From Bacteroidales bacterium (GTDB lineage: Bacteria > Bacteroidota > Bacteroidia > Bacteroidales > Paludibacteraceae), in NCBI GenBank assembly GCA_015061145.1, contig SUXD01000001.1:150346-214345 (forward strand): a stretch of DNA of 64,000 bases, given 5' to 3'. The number at the start of each line of letters is the position of its first letter. Position 1 is the first letter of the stretch. The position numbers were made by a program, and so were the translations under genes. This document shows, piece by piece, positions 18,661 through 26,091 of this stretch. Below the pieces are notes generated by a model. The model was not told the origin of the DNA and did no database searches. It saw nothing but the letters and a program-made list of their open reading frames with translations.

Positions 18661-18822
18661 TTACTTTTTGTCGCATTGTTTAGCATTGCAGTTGTTGCAG
18701 CTTTTGCAATTGTCGCCACAGCCGCATCCGCAGTCGTTGCCTTTAGCGCTGCGCCAAAGGCGGTATATAAGCAGCGCCACAGCAGCTATGATGAAGATTA
18801 TTGCTAAGATTTTCTGTATCAT
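18661..18822 (-). CDS. FeoB-associated Cys-rich membrane protein (53 aa)
   Basis: Translating the minus strand gives a 53-residue protein. One hydrophobic helix (ILAIIFIIAAVALLIYRLW, about 5-23) is followed by a cytosolic-type tail with eight cysteines in CGCGCGDNCKSCNNCNAKQC. This is the layout of the FeoB-associated Cys-rich family (PF12669-like), small partners encoded next to feoB and thought to help ferrous iron transport. It starts 12 bp after the feoB stop, so it is the last gene of the operon. It is identified from family layout and position. Confidence 0.88.
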   Translation of the reverse strand: MIQKILAIIFIIAAVALLIYRLWRSAKGNDCGCGCGDNCKSCNNCNAKQCDKK

Positions 18823-18834
18823 AATTGTTTGTTT

Positions 18835-21348
18835 TTAAAATAACATTCCTATCTGATAGATGAGCAGTGCGGCGAGCCATGCCAGAAAGGTCGTGTATAG
18901 CACTGTGAATCCTGTCCATTTCCAGCCGGCTTCGCGTTTGATGGCGGCCAAGGCGGCGAAGCAGGGTACGCTCAGCAGTACAAAAATCATGAAACCGTAT
19001 GCTACCAAGGGGGTGTAAACGGGTTTGCCTGCCAGCGGACCGTCGTCCCACAATTGCGCCTGCAGCTTGTTGCTCAGCGATTTTGGATTGTCATCGGTTA
19101 TGTCTTCGTCTTCAGGGTCTTCGGTTTGATAGAGTACGCCGAGGGTTGATACCACCACTTCTTTGGCGGCGATGCCGGTGCAGAGCGATACGCCCATGCG
19201 CCAGTCGAATCCGCAAGGACGCACGGCTGGCTCGATGAATTTGCCGAAACGGCCGATATAGCAGTTCTCGAAATGTGCGGCATTCATGGCATGCGTCAAC
19301 GAATCTACGGTATAAGTTATCTCATCTTCGCTGAGCTGGTCATTTTGCTCCACTTGCGCTATTTCTTGCGCAAGGCGCTGTTCTGTCTCGCTGTCGGTGG
19401 GGAAATATTCGAGCGCCCAGATGATGATGGAGGCGGCAAGGATGACAGTTCCCATTTTCCGCAGATATTGCGAGCTCTTCTCCCACATGTGCATCAGCAC
19501 ATTGCGCCCTGTAGGTATGCGGTAGGGCGGCAGTTCCATCACAAAGTCCTCCGAAGTGTTCTTGAAAGTGGTCTTGGTGAGCAGCATGACGGTCAGAACG
19601 GCGGTCAGCACGCCAATGGCGTAGATGCTGAAAAGTATCAGTCCTTGCCCCTTGCTGAAGAAAGTGCCTACAAACAGCAGATATACTGGCAGTCTTGCCG
19701 AGCACGACATGAAGGGGATGGTAAGTATTGTAGCCAGCCGGTCTTTCTTGTTCTCCAGTGTGCGGGTGGCCATGATGGCCGGTACGCCGCAACCGAATCC
19801 CATGATGTAGGGAATGAACGAGCGTCCGTGCAATCCGAATTTATGAAATAGCTTGTCCATCATGAACGCCGCCCTTGCCATATATCCGGTGTCTTCCATG
19901 ATGGAGATGAACAAGAACAGGATGAGTATGTTGGGCAAGAACGAGATGACAGCTCCCACACCGCCAATGATGCCGTCCACAATCAGGTCGTGCAAGATGC
20001 CTTCGGGCATGGCGTTGCTCACGGTTTCGCCTATCCATCCCACCAGTTGGTCGAGCCAGTCCTGCGGATAAGCGCCAAGGTCGAATGTCACTTCAAACAT
20101 CAGCCACATGAAGACAAACAGAATGGGGAATCCGAGCCATTTGTTAGTGAGTATCTTGTCGGCCTTGTATGCCACCCAGGTGTTGCCTTTTTCGCCGGGT
20201 GTGTAGGTCTCTTTCAGCGCGCCGCGAATGAATCCGTATCGGGCGTTGCTTATCAGCGAGTCCATTTTCTCGGTGTAGGCGCTTTCCAATTTCTCGCGTT
20301 TCTCTTTTGTCAAGGCCAGAATCTCGGCTCCGTTGGGCAGCGATGATATTTCGTCAATCGTGCTTTGGGTGTTTTCCAGCGCATTGATGGCAATGTAGCG
20401 TGAAGGATAGGTGTTGATAATGTCTTTGTTGTTCTCTATCAGTTTCTTGATGGGTACAATGGCGTCCTCAATGTCGTTGCCGTAGTTGATGTGTATGTGT
20501 CTTGTCAGGTTTTGGTGCGACTCGAACAAATCTATTACCGCCTGCAGCACATCCTTTATGCCGATGCCTCTCGATGCGGTAGTCGGTATGATAGGGAAAC
20601 CGAGCATGTTACTCATTTTCTTGTAGTCGAATTTGTCACCTTTGGCGGTCATCTCGTCATACATGTTCAGCGCCATGATGATGTTCACATTCATGTCAAT
20701 CAGCTGCGTGGTGAGATACAAGTTTCGCTCGAGGTTGGAAGCGTCCACGATGTTCAGCACAATGTCGTAGTCGTTTTTGGTGAGGTATTCGCGCACGCAA
20801 AGCTCTTCGGGCGAGTATTCGTTGATGGAGTAGGTGCCGGGAAGGTCTATCAGTTCTATGGTGTAGCCGTTGTGGTAGAATTTTCCCGACTTGATGTCCA
20901 CTGTCACGCCGCCGTAGTTGCCCACTTTCTCGTGCAGCCCGGTGGCAAAATTGAAGAACGAAGTCTTGCCGCAGTTGGGATTGCCCACCAGGGCTACGGT
21001 GATGGTGTTGCGGCTTTCTTTTATCTCGTCAGATAGTTGCTTGTTTTTCAGGCTGATGTTCTCTTCGACGATAGTGCCGTTGTATTCGTCCTCTATGCTG
21101 GCGGCGTCGCTCACCGACACCACTTCAATCTTTTCCGCTTCGCTGCGGCGGAGCGATACATGCGATCCCATGACGATATATTCGATGGGGTCCATCAGCG
21201 GCGCATTTTTCACCACTTCTACAGTTTTGCCCTTCACAAAACCCATTTCCATGATGCGGTAGCGCAGACCTCCATGCCCGTGAATGCGGGTGATGACGCA
21301 TTTCCCTTTGGCAGGGATGTCGGCTAATGTTAATTTCTTTTCTTCCAT
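18835..21348 (-). CDS. feoB: FeoA-FeoB fusion, ferrous iron transporter
   Basis: This 837-residue inner-membrane Fe(II) transporter has a FeoA-like SH3 domain at residues 1-80, then a G domain with G1 GNPNCGKT (122-129), DLPGTYS and NMYD. The polytopic membrane part includes GCGVPAIMATRT and FMSCSARLPVY. FeoAB fusions are common in Bacteroidales. The ATG at 21348 begins at the FeoA domain. A porin gene lies 42 bp upstream and the Cys-rich partner 12 bp downstream, suggesting one transcript from the promoter at 22535-22566. Confidence 0.96.
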   Translation of the reverse strand: MEEKKLTLADIPAKGKCVITRIHGHGGLRYRIMEMGFVKGKTVEVVKNAPLMDPIEYIVMGSHVSLRRSEAEKIEVVSVSDAASIEDEYNGTIVEENISLKNKQLSDEIKESRNTITVALVGNPNCGKTSFFNFATGLHEKVGNYGGVTVDIKSGKFYHNGYTIELIDLPGTYSINEYSPEELCVREYLTKNDYDIVLNIVDASNLERNLYLTTQLIDMNVNIIMALNMYDEMTAKGDKFDYKKMSNMLGFPIIPTTASRGIGIKDVLQAVIDLFESHQNLTRHIHINYGNDIEDAIVPIKKLIENNKDIINTYPSRYIAINALENTQSTIDEISSLPNGAEILALTKEKREKLESAYTEKMDSLISNARYGFIRGALKETYTPGEKGNTWVAYKADKILTNKWLGFPILFVFMWLMFEVTFDLGAYPQDWLDQLVGWIGETVSNAMPEGILHDLIVDGIIGGVGAVISFLPNILILFLFISIMEDTGYMARAAFMMDKLFHKFGLHGRSFIPYIMGFGCGVPAIMATRTLENKKDRLATILTIPFMSCSARLPVYLLFVGTFFSKGQGLILFSIYAIGVLTAVLTVMLLTKTTFKNTSEDFVMELPPYRIPTGRNVLMHMWEKSSQYLRKMGTVILAASIIIWALEYFPTDSETEQRLAQEIAQVEQNDQLSEDEITYTVDSLTHAMNAAHFENCYIGRFGKFIEPAVRPCGFDWRMGVSLCTGIAAKEVVVSTLGVLYQTEDPEDEDITDDNPKSLSNKLQAQLWDDGPLAGKPVYTPLVAYGFMIFVLLSVPCFAALAAIKREAGWKWTGFTVLYTTFLAWLAALLIYQIGMLF

Positions 21349-21390
21349 ATACTTTATGCTTTTCACTTTAATCTTTTTACTTTTCTCTCA

Positions 21391-22530
21391 TTAAAACTCA
21401 ACGCCAAATCGCAGCATGGCTACAAAAGCGTTGTCCAATGCGGCATATTTGGTCGATGGTTTCACGATATACTGCAAATCGGGCTGTACAAACAGTTGTT
21501 CCAGAATCTGGTATTTGTAAGTCAGTTCGATGGCAGTTTCGTGTGCCCCTTTCTTGTCAAAATCTCTGAAAAGCGAGGTGGAGAATGCCACGCCCAGTTT
21601 ATCTTTCTGCTGTTTGCTGAATACACCGTTCAAGTTCAAACCAGCTGCAATGTGAAAATTATTGTAGAAATACGCTGCTGCCAGTTCGTCTTTGTCGTCG
21701 GAGTAGTTTGCGTTGAACGAGTAGGCGGCCATGGTAAAGGCTTCGAGTTCATGTTTGTCGTTGCTCCAGAGGCTTTGTCCGATGTTGGCGTATAACACGG
21801 CGTCTTCCTCACCCGTATGGTAGCTCACGCCCAATTTGTAAACACCAGCATGATTGGCGTCTTCTTTATTGAAAATCGCTTCGGTGACGGTCAGGTAGCC
21901 TTTCGTTTTGTCGAGTTTCCATTTTATATTGTACGGATTCTCGTCGAAATCGAGTATGCCGCCGTCGTAAACGCCGGCTTGCCATGCCCATTTGTCAGAA
22001 ATATCCCAACGCAGATTCAGTCCGAGTCCGGTGATAGGAAACATCGGCGTTCCGAAGTTGCCAAAAACCGAACTGATGCCGAACGAAGAATTGATATAGT
22101 CGGCTGCTGCATCGCAGAAGGCATATTCGGCATTCATGTCCTGCAATCCGAGCGTTAGGCTGAACTTATCGGCAAACTGCTGCTTGTACCACAATTCAGA
22201 CAGAAAAGCATGGTTGCCTGCCTCTATATTGTCAACGCATTGAAAATCGCCTATAAATGTTTCGGTGGGGGTGCCGCCGTGCGTGCTCATGCCGCTGATG
22301 CTCAATTCGCCGCCGTTCCACCATCCAGCGGCTTCGGTGTTCAGGTTCAGCCCTATTGCGCCTTGTCCCAGATAGGCGAAATCTTTCTTTATGCCGCCGG
22401 TAGTGTTTCCTAAAAAATCACCATAATAACTTGCGCTGAATGTCAGCGCATTCACTTTTTCTTCGCTCTCTTGAGAAAACGCTAAAACAGAAAGTGAAAA
22501 ATGCAGGACTGCTAAAATACTTTTTTTCAT
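21391..22530 (-). CDS. OprB-like carbohydrate-selective porin
   Basis: The 379-residue protein has a signal peptide (MKKSILAVLHFSLSVLAFS) and a beta-barrel pattern ending in an aromatic strand (MLRFGVEF). Segments such as GWWNGGELSISGMSTHGG, ELWYKQQF and WAWQAGVYDGG match the OprB/carbohydrate-selective porin family. Its position as first gene of the presumed feo transcript hints that in this organism it may admit ferrous iron or an iron complex rather than sugar. That is inference from context only. Confidence 0.78.
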   Translation of the reverse strand: MKKSILAVLHFSLSVLAFSQESEEKVNALTFSASYYGDFLGNTTGGIKKDFAYLGQGAIGLNLNTEAAGWWNGGELSISGMSTHGGTPTETFIGDFQCVDNIEAGNHAFLSELWYKQQFADKFSLTLGLQDMNAEYAFCDAAADYINSSFGISSVFGNFGTPMFPITGLGLNLRWDISDKWAWQAGVYDGGILDFDENPYNIKWKLDKTKGYLTVTEAIFNKEDANHAGVYKLGVSYHTGEEDAVLYANIGQSLWSNDKHELEAFTMAAYSFNANYSDDKDELAAAYFYNNFHIAAGLNLNGVFSKQQKDKLGVAFSTSLFRDFDKKGAHETAIELTYKYQILEQLFVQPDLQYIVKPSTKYAALDNAFVAMLRFGVEF

Positions 22531-22534
22531 GTTG

Positions 22535-22566
22535 CAAAATTATGGCTGTTTTCTGGTTTGTGCAAT
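22535..22566 (-). promoter_or_regulatory. Promoter of the porin-feoAB operon
   Basis: On the minus strand ATTG (22563-22566) is followed after 20 bases by TAATTTTG (22535-22542), close to the Bacteroidota consensus. It faces away from the regulator promoter at 22631-22662. Confidence 0.6.
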
Positions 22567-22592
22567 AATTATTTTTTGTGATTTTTTTATGC

Positions 22593-22617
22593 TTTTCGTC
22601 ATAACTTATGATGAAAA
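22593..22617. promoter_or_regulatory. 25-bp palindrome, candidate operator
   Basis: Two 12-base arms, TTTTCGTCATAA and TTATGATGAAAA, flank a central C at 22605. They match at 11 of 12 positions as an inverted repeat. The palindrome sits between the divergent -33 boxes of the feo operon and the di-iron/LuxR regulator, the expected place for a dimeric regulator site. Confidence 0.55.
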
Positions 22618-22630
22618 AAGTGTGTGCCAT

Positions 22631-22662
22631 TTTGTGTTTAAGGCTATAAATCCATATTTTTG
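22631..22662 (+). promoter_or_regulatory. Promoter of the hemerythrin-LuxR regulator gene
   Basis: TTTG at 22631-22634 is followed by 20 bases and TATTTTTG at 22655-22662, an excellent match to TTTG-N20-TAnnTTTG. The start codon lies 18 bases downstream of the -7 box. Confidence 0.75.
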
Positions 22663-22680
22663 TAGAAAAAAACAGCGATT

Positions 22681-23583
22681 ATGAGTAAGGTTGGAAAATA
22701 TCAGGAGCAGGATTTGATGAGCGATTTGATTTGCGAGAACTATGCGATGCTGCTCGTGTTGAGCCGTTTTGGCATTTCTTTGGGTTTCGGGTATAAGACT
22801 ATTCAGGAGGTGTGCCGCGACTCTAACGTTGATACCCGCACTTTTCTGGCAGTTGTCAATCTGCTCATCAACGAGAATCGTCAGGCTGAAACAGAAGGTA
22901 TTTCCATTCCTGCGCTCCTCACTTATCTCCGTGATTCGCACAACTATTTTCTGAATTTCCGTCTGCCTTCCATACGCCAACAGCTGATTGAGGCCACCAA
23001 AGCGGAAAACAATGACATCTCGATGCTCATCATCAGATATTTCGACGAATATGCCGAAGAAGTGAAAAAGCACATGATGTACGAAGAAGAAAAGGTTTTC
23101 CCTTATATAGAGCAAATTATGGCTGGCGGAAAGTCGAAGTACGACATCAACATTTTCAGCCGTCAGCACGACAATATCGACCAGAAACTGTCGGAACTGA
23201 AGAATATCATCATCAAGTATTTCCCTGTCAAAAACACCAATACGCTCAACAGCGTGCTGTTCGACATTTTCTCCTGCTCGCACGATTTGGCTTCGCACAA
23301 CGATGTGGAGGATTATCTGCTTGTTCCTTCCATCCGCAAGAAGATAGATGCAGAAAAGCGCACCGACGAAAAACAGGAACTTTCCGACCGCGAAAAGGAG
23401 ATTCTTGTCTGTGTGGTGAAAGGCATGACCAACAAGGCGATAGCCGATGCGCTGTTCCTGTCGGTGAACACCGTCATCACGCACCGCCGAAACATTTCAT
23501 CGAAACTGCAGATTCACAGTACGGCGGGTCTTACTATTTATGCTATACTGAACAAGTTGGTGGAACTATCCGATTTGGAGTAG
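22681..23583 (+). CDS. RIC/hemerythrin-like di-iron sensor fused to a LuxR-type HTH
   Basis: The 300-residue protein has three parts. Residues 24-62 resemble the ScdA_N/DUF542 helix pair of iron-centre repair (RIC/YtfE) proteins, but LGFG stands where the usual Cys-Cys pair is. Residues 80-225 are hemerythrin-like, with candidate iron ligands H87, H131, E135, H163, H201 or H206, and E210. Residues 234-296 are a LuxR/GerE helix-turn-helix (LSDREKEIL, then MTNKAIADALFLSVNTVITH). It probably senses oxygen, NO or iron through a di-iron site and controls genes including the divergent feo operon. The sensing role and target are inferred. It ends 5 bp before a convergent SDR gene. Confidence 0.82.
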   Translation: MSKVGKYQEQDLMSDLICENYAMLLVLSRFGISLGFGYKTIQEVCRDSNVDTRTFLAVVNLLINENRQAETEGISIPALLTYLRDSHNYFLNFRLPSIRQQLIEATKAENNDISMLIIRYFDEYAEEVKKHMMYEEEKVFPYIEQIMAGGKSKYDINIFSRQHDNIDQKLSELKNIIIKYFPVKNTNTLNSVLFDIFSCSHDLASHNDVEDYLLVPSIRKKIDAEKRTDEKQELSDREKEILVCVVKGMTNKAIADALFLSVNTVITHRRNISSKLQIHSTAGLTIYAILNKLVELSDLE

Positions 23584-23588
23584 AACGG

Positions 23589-24326
23589 CTATTCGGGATA
23601 AATCATTTTTTTGCTCACGCCGCCGTCGGCAGTGATGCACTGTCCGTTGATGAAATCGTTTCCATCCTGGCACAGAAACAAGCATATATTGGCGATGTCT
23701 TCTGGTCTTCCTACGCGTCGCGAAAGATGAAAATCCTCATCTTCGGGGCGTATCACCTCGTCTTCTCTCACATGAATCCATCCGGGCGCGATGCAGTTCA
23801 CCGTGATGCGGTATTGGGCCAAAGAGACTGCCAAAGCGTGCGTGAGAGAATAAATGCCGCCTTTGCTGGCAGCGTATGCTTCGGTGCCGGCTTCGCTTTG
23901 CTGATAGCGTGTAGAGCATAGGTTGATGATGCGGCCGTAAGGGTTGGAATTTGCCTGTTTCTCACGATGCAGCGCCATTTGGCGCGAGGTGATGAATGCG
24001 CTGCGCAGATTGACGTTCAGCACATGTTCAAATTGTTCAACGCTGGTTTCGGTGATAGGGGAGAATGCGCCGATGCCCACATTGTTGATGAGTATGTCGA
24101 TGTCGCCCCATTGGTCGAAAAGTTGTTGCATGCATGCTTCCAAAGCATTTTTGTCGCTTACATCCAGATGGTGAAAAACAGCGTCAGTGTCGGCAGCTGT
24201 TTGTTGCCCGTTTTGCTTGTCAATGTCGCAGAAAGCCACTTTTGCGCCTGCTTTGCAGAACGCCTCCACAATGCCGCGTCCGATGCCATGCGCACCGCCT
24301 GTTACAAAAACTCTTTTCCCGTTCAT
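23589..24326 (-). CDS. Short-chain dehydrogenase/reductase
   Basis: This 245-residue classical SDR has the cofactor motif TGGAHGIGRG (9-18), NNVG, and the catalytic YAASKGG. An Asp at the end of the second strand (FCDIDK) suggests NAD(H) preference. The substrate is unknown. The ATG at 24326 gives the normal SDR start; an ATG 18 bases upstream is possible. Confidence 0.88.
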   Translation of the reverse strand: MNGKRVFVTGGAHGIGRGIVEAFCKAGAKVAFCDIDKQNGQQTAADTDAVFHHLDVSDKNALEACMQQLFDQWGDIDILINNVGIGAFSPITETSVEQFEHVLNVNLRSAFITSRQMALHREKQANSNPYGRIINLCSTRYQQSEAGTEAYAASKGGIYSLTHALAVSLAQYRITVNCIAPGWIHVREDEVIRPEDEDFHLSRRVGRPEDIANICLFLCQDGNDFINGQCITADGGVSKKMIYPE

Positions 24327-24374
24327 ATTGCTCGTTTTTTGCAAATATAGGCGTTTTTTGTTATTATTTTGATT

Positions 24375-24430
24375 TCTGATTTCTAAGTTTCTGTATTATT
24401 ACTTCAGCGTCTGAGTCTGCGTCATTTCCA
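24375..24430 (+). repeat. Dispersed repeat, copy 4
   Basis: TTTCTGATTTCTAAGTTTCT is followed by CAGCGTCTGAGTCTGCGTCA. It shares both halves with the longer copies at 17374 and 29846. Confidence 0.55.
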
Positions 24431-24533
24431 TTATCCGTTAAATCTCGAGAGGTTTCACCTCTGTTCATGGAGTTATATTTGTTTTTTGCAAAAACATAAA
24501 AATTGTCAATTGGTTGACGATTTTTACGTAAAT

Positions 24534-24564
24534 TTTGTCAATACACTGACTGAATTTATATTTT
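24534..24564 (+). promoter_or_regulatory. Possible promoter for the structured RNA
   Basis: TTTG (24534-24537) is followed by 19 bases and TATATTTT (24557-24564), one base from TAnnTTTG. It would start a transcript near 24572, about 390 nt long if it ends at the terminator at 24965. Confidence 0.4.
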
Positions 24565-24667
24565 TTAGCGGCATTGTATCGTTTTTTCAATGAGGGGGGG
24601 GGAGGGCGAATATCAACTTTTTTTAATATTTTTTGTTTTTCTAAAATTCATTCTATACTTTTACTGC

Positions 24668-24965
24668 TGAAACAACCATACAGCCATAGCGATGGCGTTG
24701 TTTCATTTGCAAGCCTGCGCTGGGGATGTCCCATTAGGCGGAGGGCTTGCGGACATAATTAAGGCGTCTTAATGCGCTTTGTTTTGGCGATTCGGAATCT
24801 CGCAAATTCAACAACTACCAAAACATTGTGGCACGAGATGTCCTCATGGATGCGTATATTTATATATGTGCATACAGCGTGGGCTTCGTGTTGCTTGTTC
24901 AGTAGTTAGGGCAATGCGAGGGCCTCGAATCGCGGAACAGCAACAATGCAGTCCCGCTTTTTTTT
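24668..24965 (+). ncRNA. Candidate structured ncRNA or 5' leader, family unknown
   Basis: Several stable helices can be drawn by hand. (1) 24668-24705: TGAAACAAC pairs with GTTGTTTCA, with inner GCCAT/ATGGC closing loop AGCG. (2) 24709-24750: GCAAGCC pairs with GGCTTGC, with inner CGC/GCG and GGG/CCC. (3) 24780-24825: TGTTTTGG pairs with CCAAAACA. (4) 24850-24873: ATGCGTATAT pairs with ATATGTGCAT around TTAT. (5) 24877-24957: GCGTGGGCT with AGTCCCGC (one bulge), then GTTGCTTGTTC with GAACAGCAAC, followed by T8. It could be an independent small RNA or a regulatory leader ended by an attenuator, since the next start codon is 35 bases downstream. No tmRNA, RNase P, SRP or known riboswitch core is recognised. 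Confidence 0.55.
24932..24965 (+). terminator. Intrinsic terminator/attenuator before the unknown secreted gene
   Basis: GCGGAAC and GTCCCGC form the local stem (one mismatch), followed by eight Ts (24958-24965). The same right arm can instead pair with GCGTGGGCT at 24877, part of a longer helix. Both forms place a GC-rich stem directly before the T run. Confidence 0.65.
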
Positions 24966-24999
24966 GTAACCATTTATATGTTTTATTAAAAATACAATT

Positions 25000-26091
25000 A
25001 TGAACAGAATCGTTATTTTTTTATGTACATTATTGAATTGTTATTGTTTGTTTGCCCAAAATGTGCAGTTGGTCACAGAACAAACGATAAAAGTAACATC
25101 GGAAACCGAGTTTGTATATTGCTTTGCAGCAGGAGATGAGGTTATTTTTTCATTTAAAGAGATGAATGGTAAAAGTCTGAAAGAGCTGGAAATAATAGAA
25201 TATCCGTCAAATTCAAAATTCTCTGATTTTAAAACTAATACTGTAAATAGAAGATTTACAATAGGAAATAAAGATGCTATTTATGTATTCAAACTAAAAC
25301 ATGATGCTGTTGGTTCGAGAGTTTGCAATATTAAAATTGAAAGAGTTCCTGCAACAGGAACAGAAAATTTCTCGACCACACCAGTTTGGAAAACAAGAGT
25401 TGATACAACCTATCGTCATTATACAAAAGAAGTGGTTGTTGGAGAACAAACAATTTATGAAGAAAGAACACAAAGAGATTTGCTTCGCATTGATACTACG
25501 TTTGTACCATTGAAAGATGACAATGTTAGCATTCCTGCGTCTCAATCTCGGTATTTGACTGTTGATATACCAGACAATCAAACATCTGGTAATATTACTA
25601 AAGAGATTGTTTCATGGGCATATTGGATAGGCATTGGTAGTGATGCGATCGCCAAATATAATGCGGCTAATATACCTCAATATGGGATGAGCCCTAAAAT
25701 AGCGATGTCAGGTTATCCATTGTTGGCAAATGTTGCTTGTGGTGGAATAAGTAAATTGCAAAGTCCTTCATCATATTCAAGCAATGTAAAATATTCGTTT
25801 GAAGCCTTTGTGAATGGTCAAAGAATGATTTATGCTAATGGTGATACAAAAGGGACTACTGGGTATAATAACAAAGTGTTACAAGGGGCATTTTCTTTGA
25901 AATTATATAATGACAATATATTAAATTCAATTACTGTTGGCGTGAAAATTATTGCGTTGCAATTGGTTAAATATTGGCAAGAAACGACATATACAGAACC
26001 TGTTGTTGTTCCTATAAAAGAATGGAAAACATTTACGGAGCCTGTTTATAAAAGATATTCAGTACCAACTATTGAAAAACCTTCAAAATGA
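25000..26091 (+). CDS. Secreted protein of unknown function, coupled to the M4 protease
   Basis: The 363-residue protein has a signal peptide (MNRIVIFLCTLLNCYCLFAQ, cut near QN). I recognise no family. It looks all-beta, with a first domain of about 100 residues, a charged Thr/Tyr/Arg-rich stretch (YRHYTKEVVVGEQTIYEE, about 145-165), and a tail with similar character (TYTEPVVVPIKEWKTFTEP). Codon use is AT-rich, unlike the flanking backbone. Its last four bases overlap the start of the metalloprotease gene (ATGA), a sign of translational coupling. A role as inhibitor, chaperone or surface partner of the protease is possible but unproven. A terminator-like hairpin lies 35 bases before its start. 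Confidence 0.75.
   Translation: MNRIVIFLCTLLNCYCLFAQNVQLVTEQTIKVTSETEFVYCFAAGDEVIFSFKEMNGKSLKELEIIEYPSNSKFSDFKTNTVNRRFTIGNKDAIYVFKLKHDAVGSRVCNIKIERVPATGTENFSTTPVWKTRVDTTYRHYTKEVVVGEQTIYEERTQRDLLRIDTTFVPLKDDNVSIPASQSRYLTVDIPDNQTSGNITKEIVSWAYWIGIGSDAIAKYNAANIPQYGMSPKIAMSGYPLLANVACGGISKLQSPSSYSSNVKYSFEAFVNGQRMIYANGDTKGTTGYNNKVLQGAFSLKLYNDNILNSITVGVKIIALQLVKYWQETTYTEPVVVPIKEWKTFTEPVYKRYSVPTIEKPSK

Larger units (their letters stand above)
24327..24999. other. Long gene-free spacer upstream of the AT-rich island
   Basis: No convincing protein gene is seen. From left to right it holds the dispersed repeat copy 4 (24375-24430), a possible promoter (24534-24564), a G9 tract (24594-24602) and a series of strong RNA hairpins (24668-24957) ending in a T8 terminator. 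Short open frames here contradict the structured layout and lack family character. Confidence 0.6.

Noticed and set aside
24668..24965. Identification as tmRNA, RNase P RNA, SRP RNA or 6S RNA
   Set aside because: No tRNA-like T loop with tag frame, no RNase P or SRP core sequence is present, and the series of separate hairpins does not match the single long 6S rod.
24574..25003. Two short plus-strand frames (62 and 74 codons) in the structured spacer
   Set aside because: They cover the hairpins and terminator, lack a conserved motif and have implausible composition.
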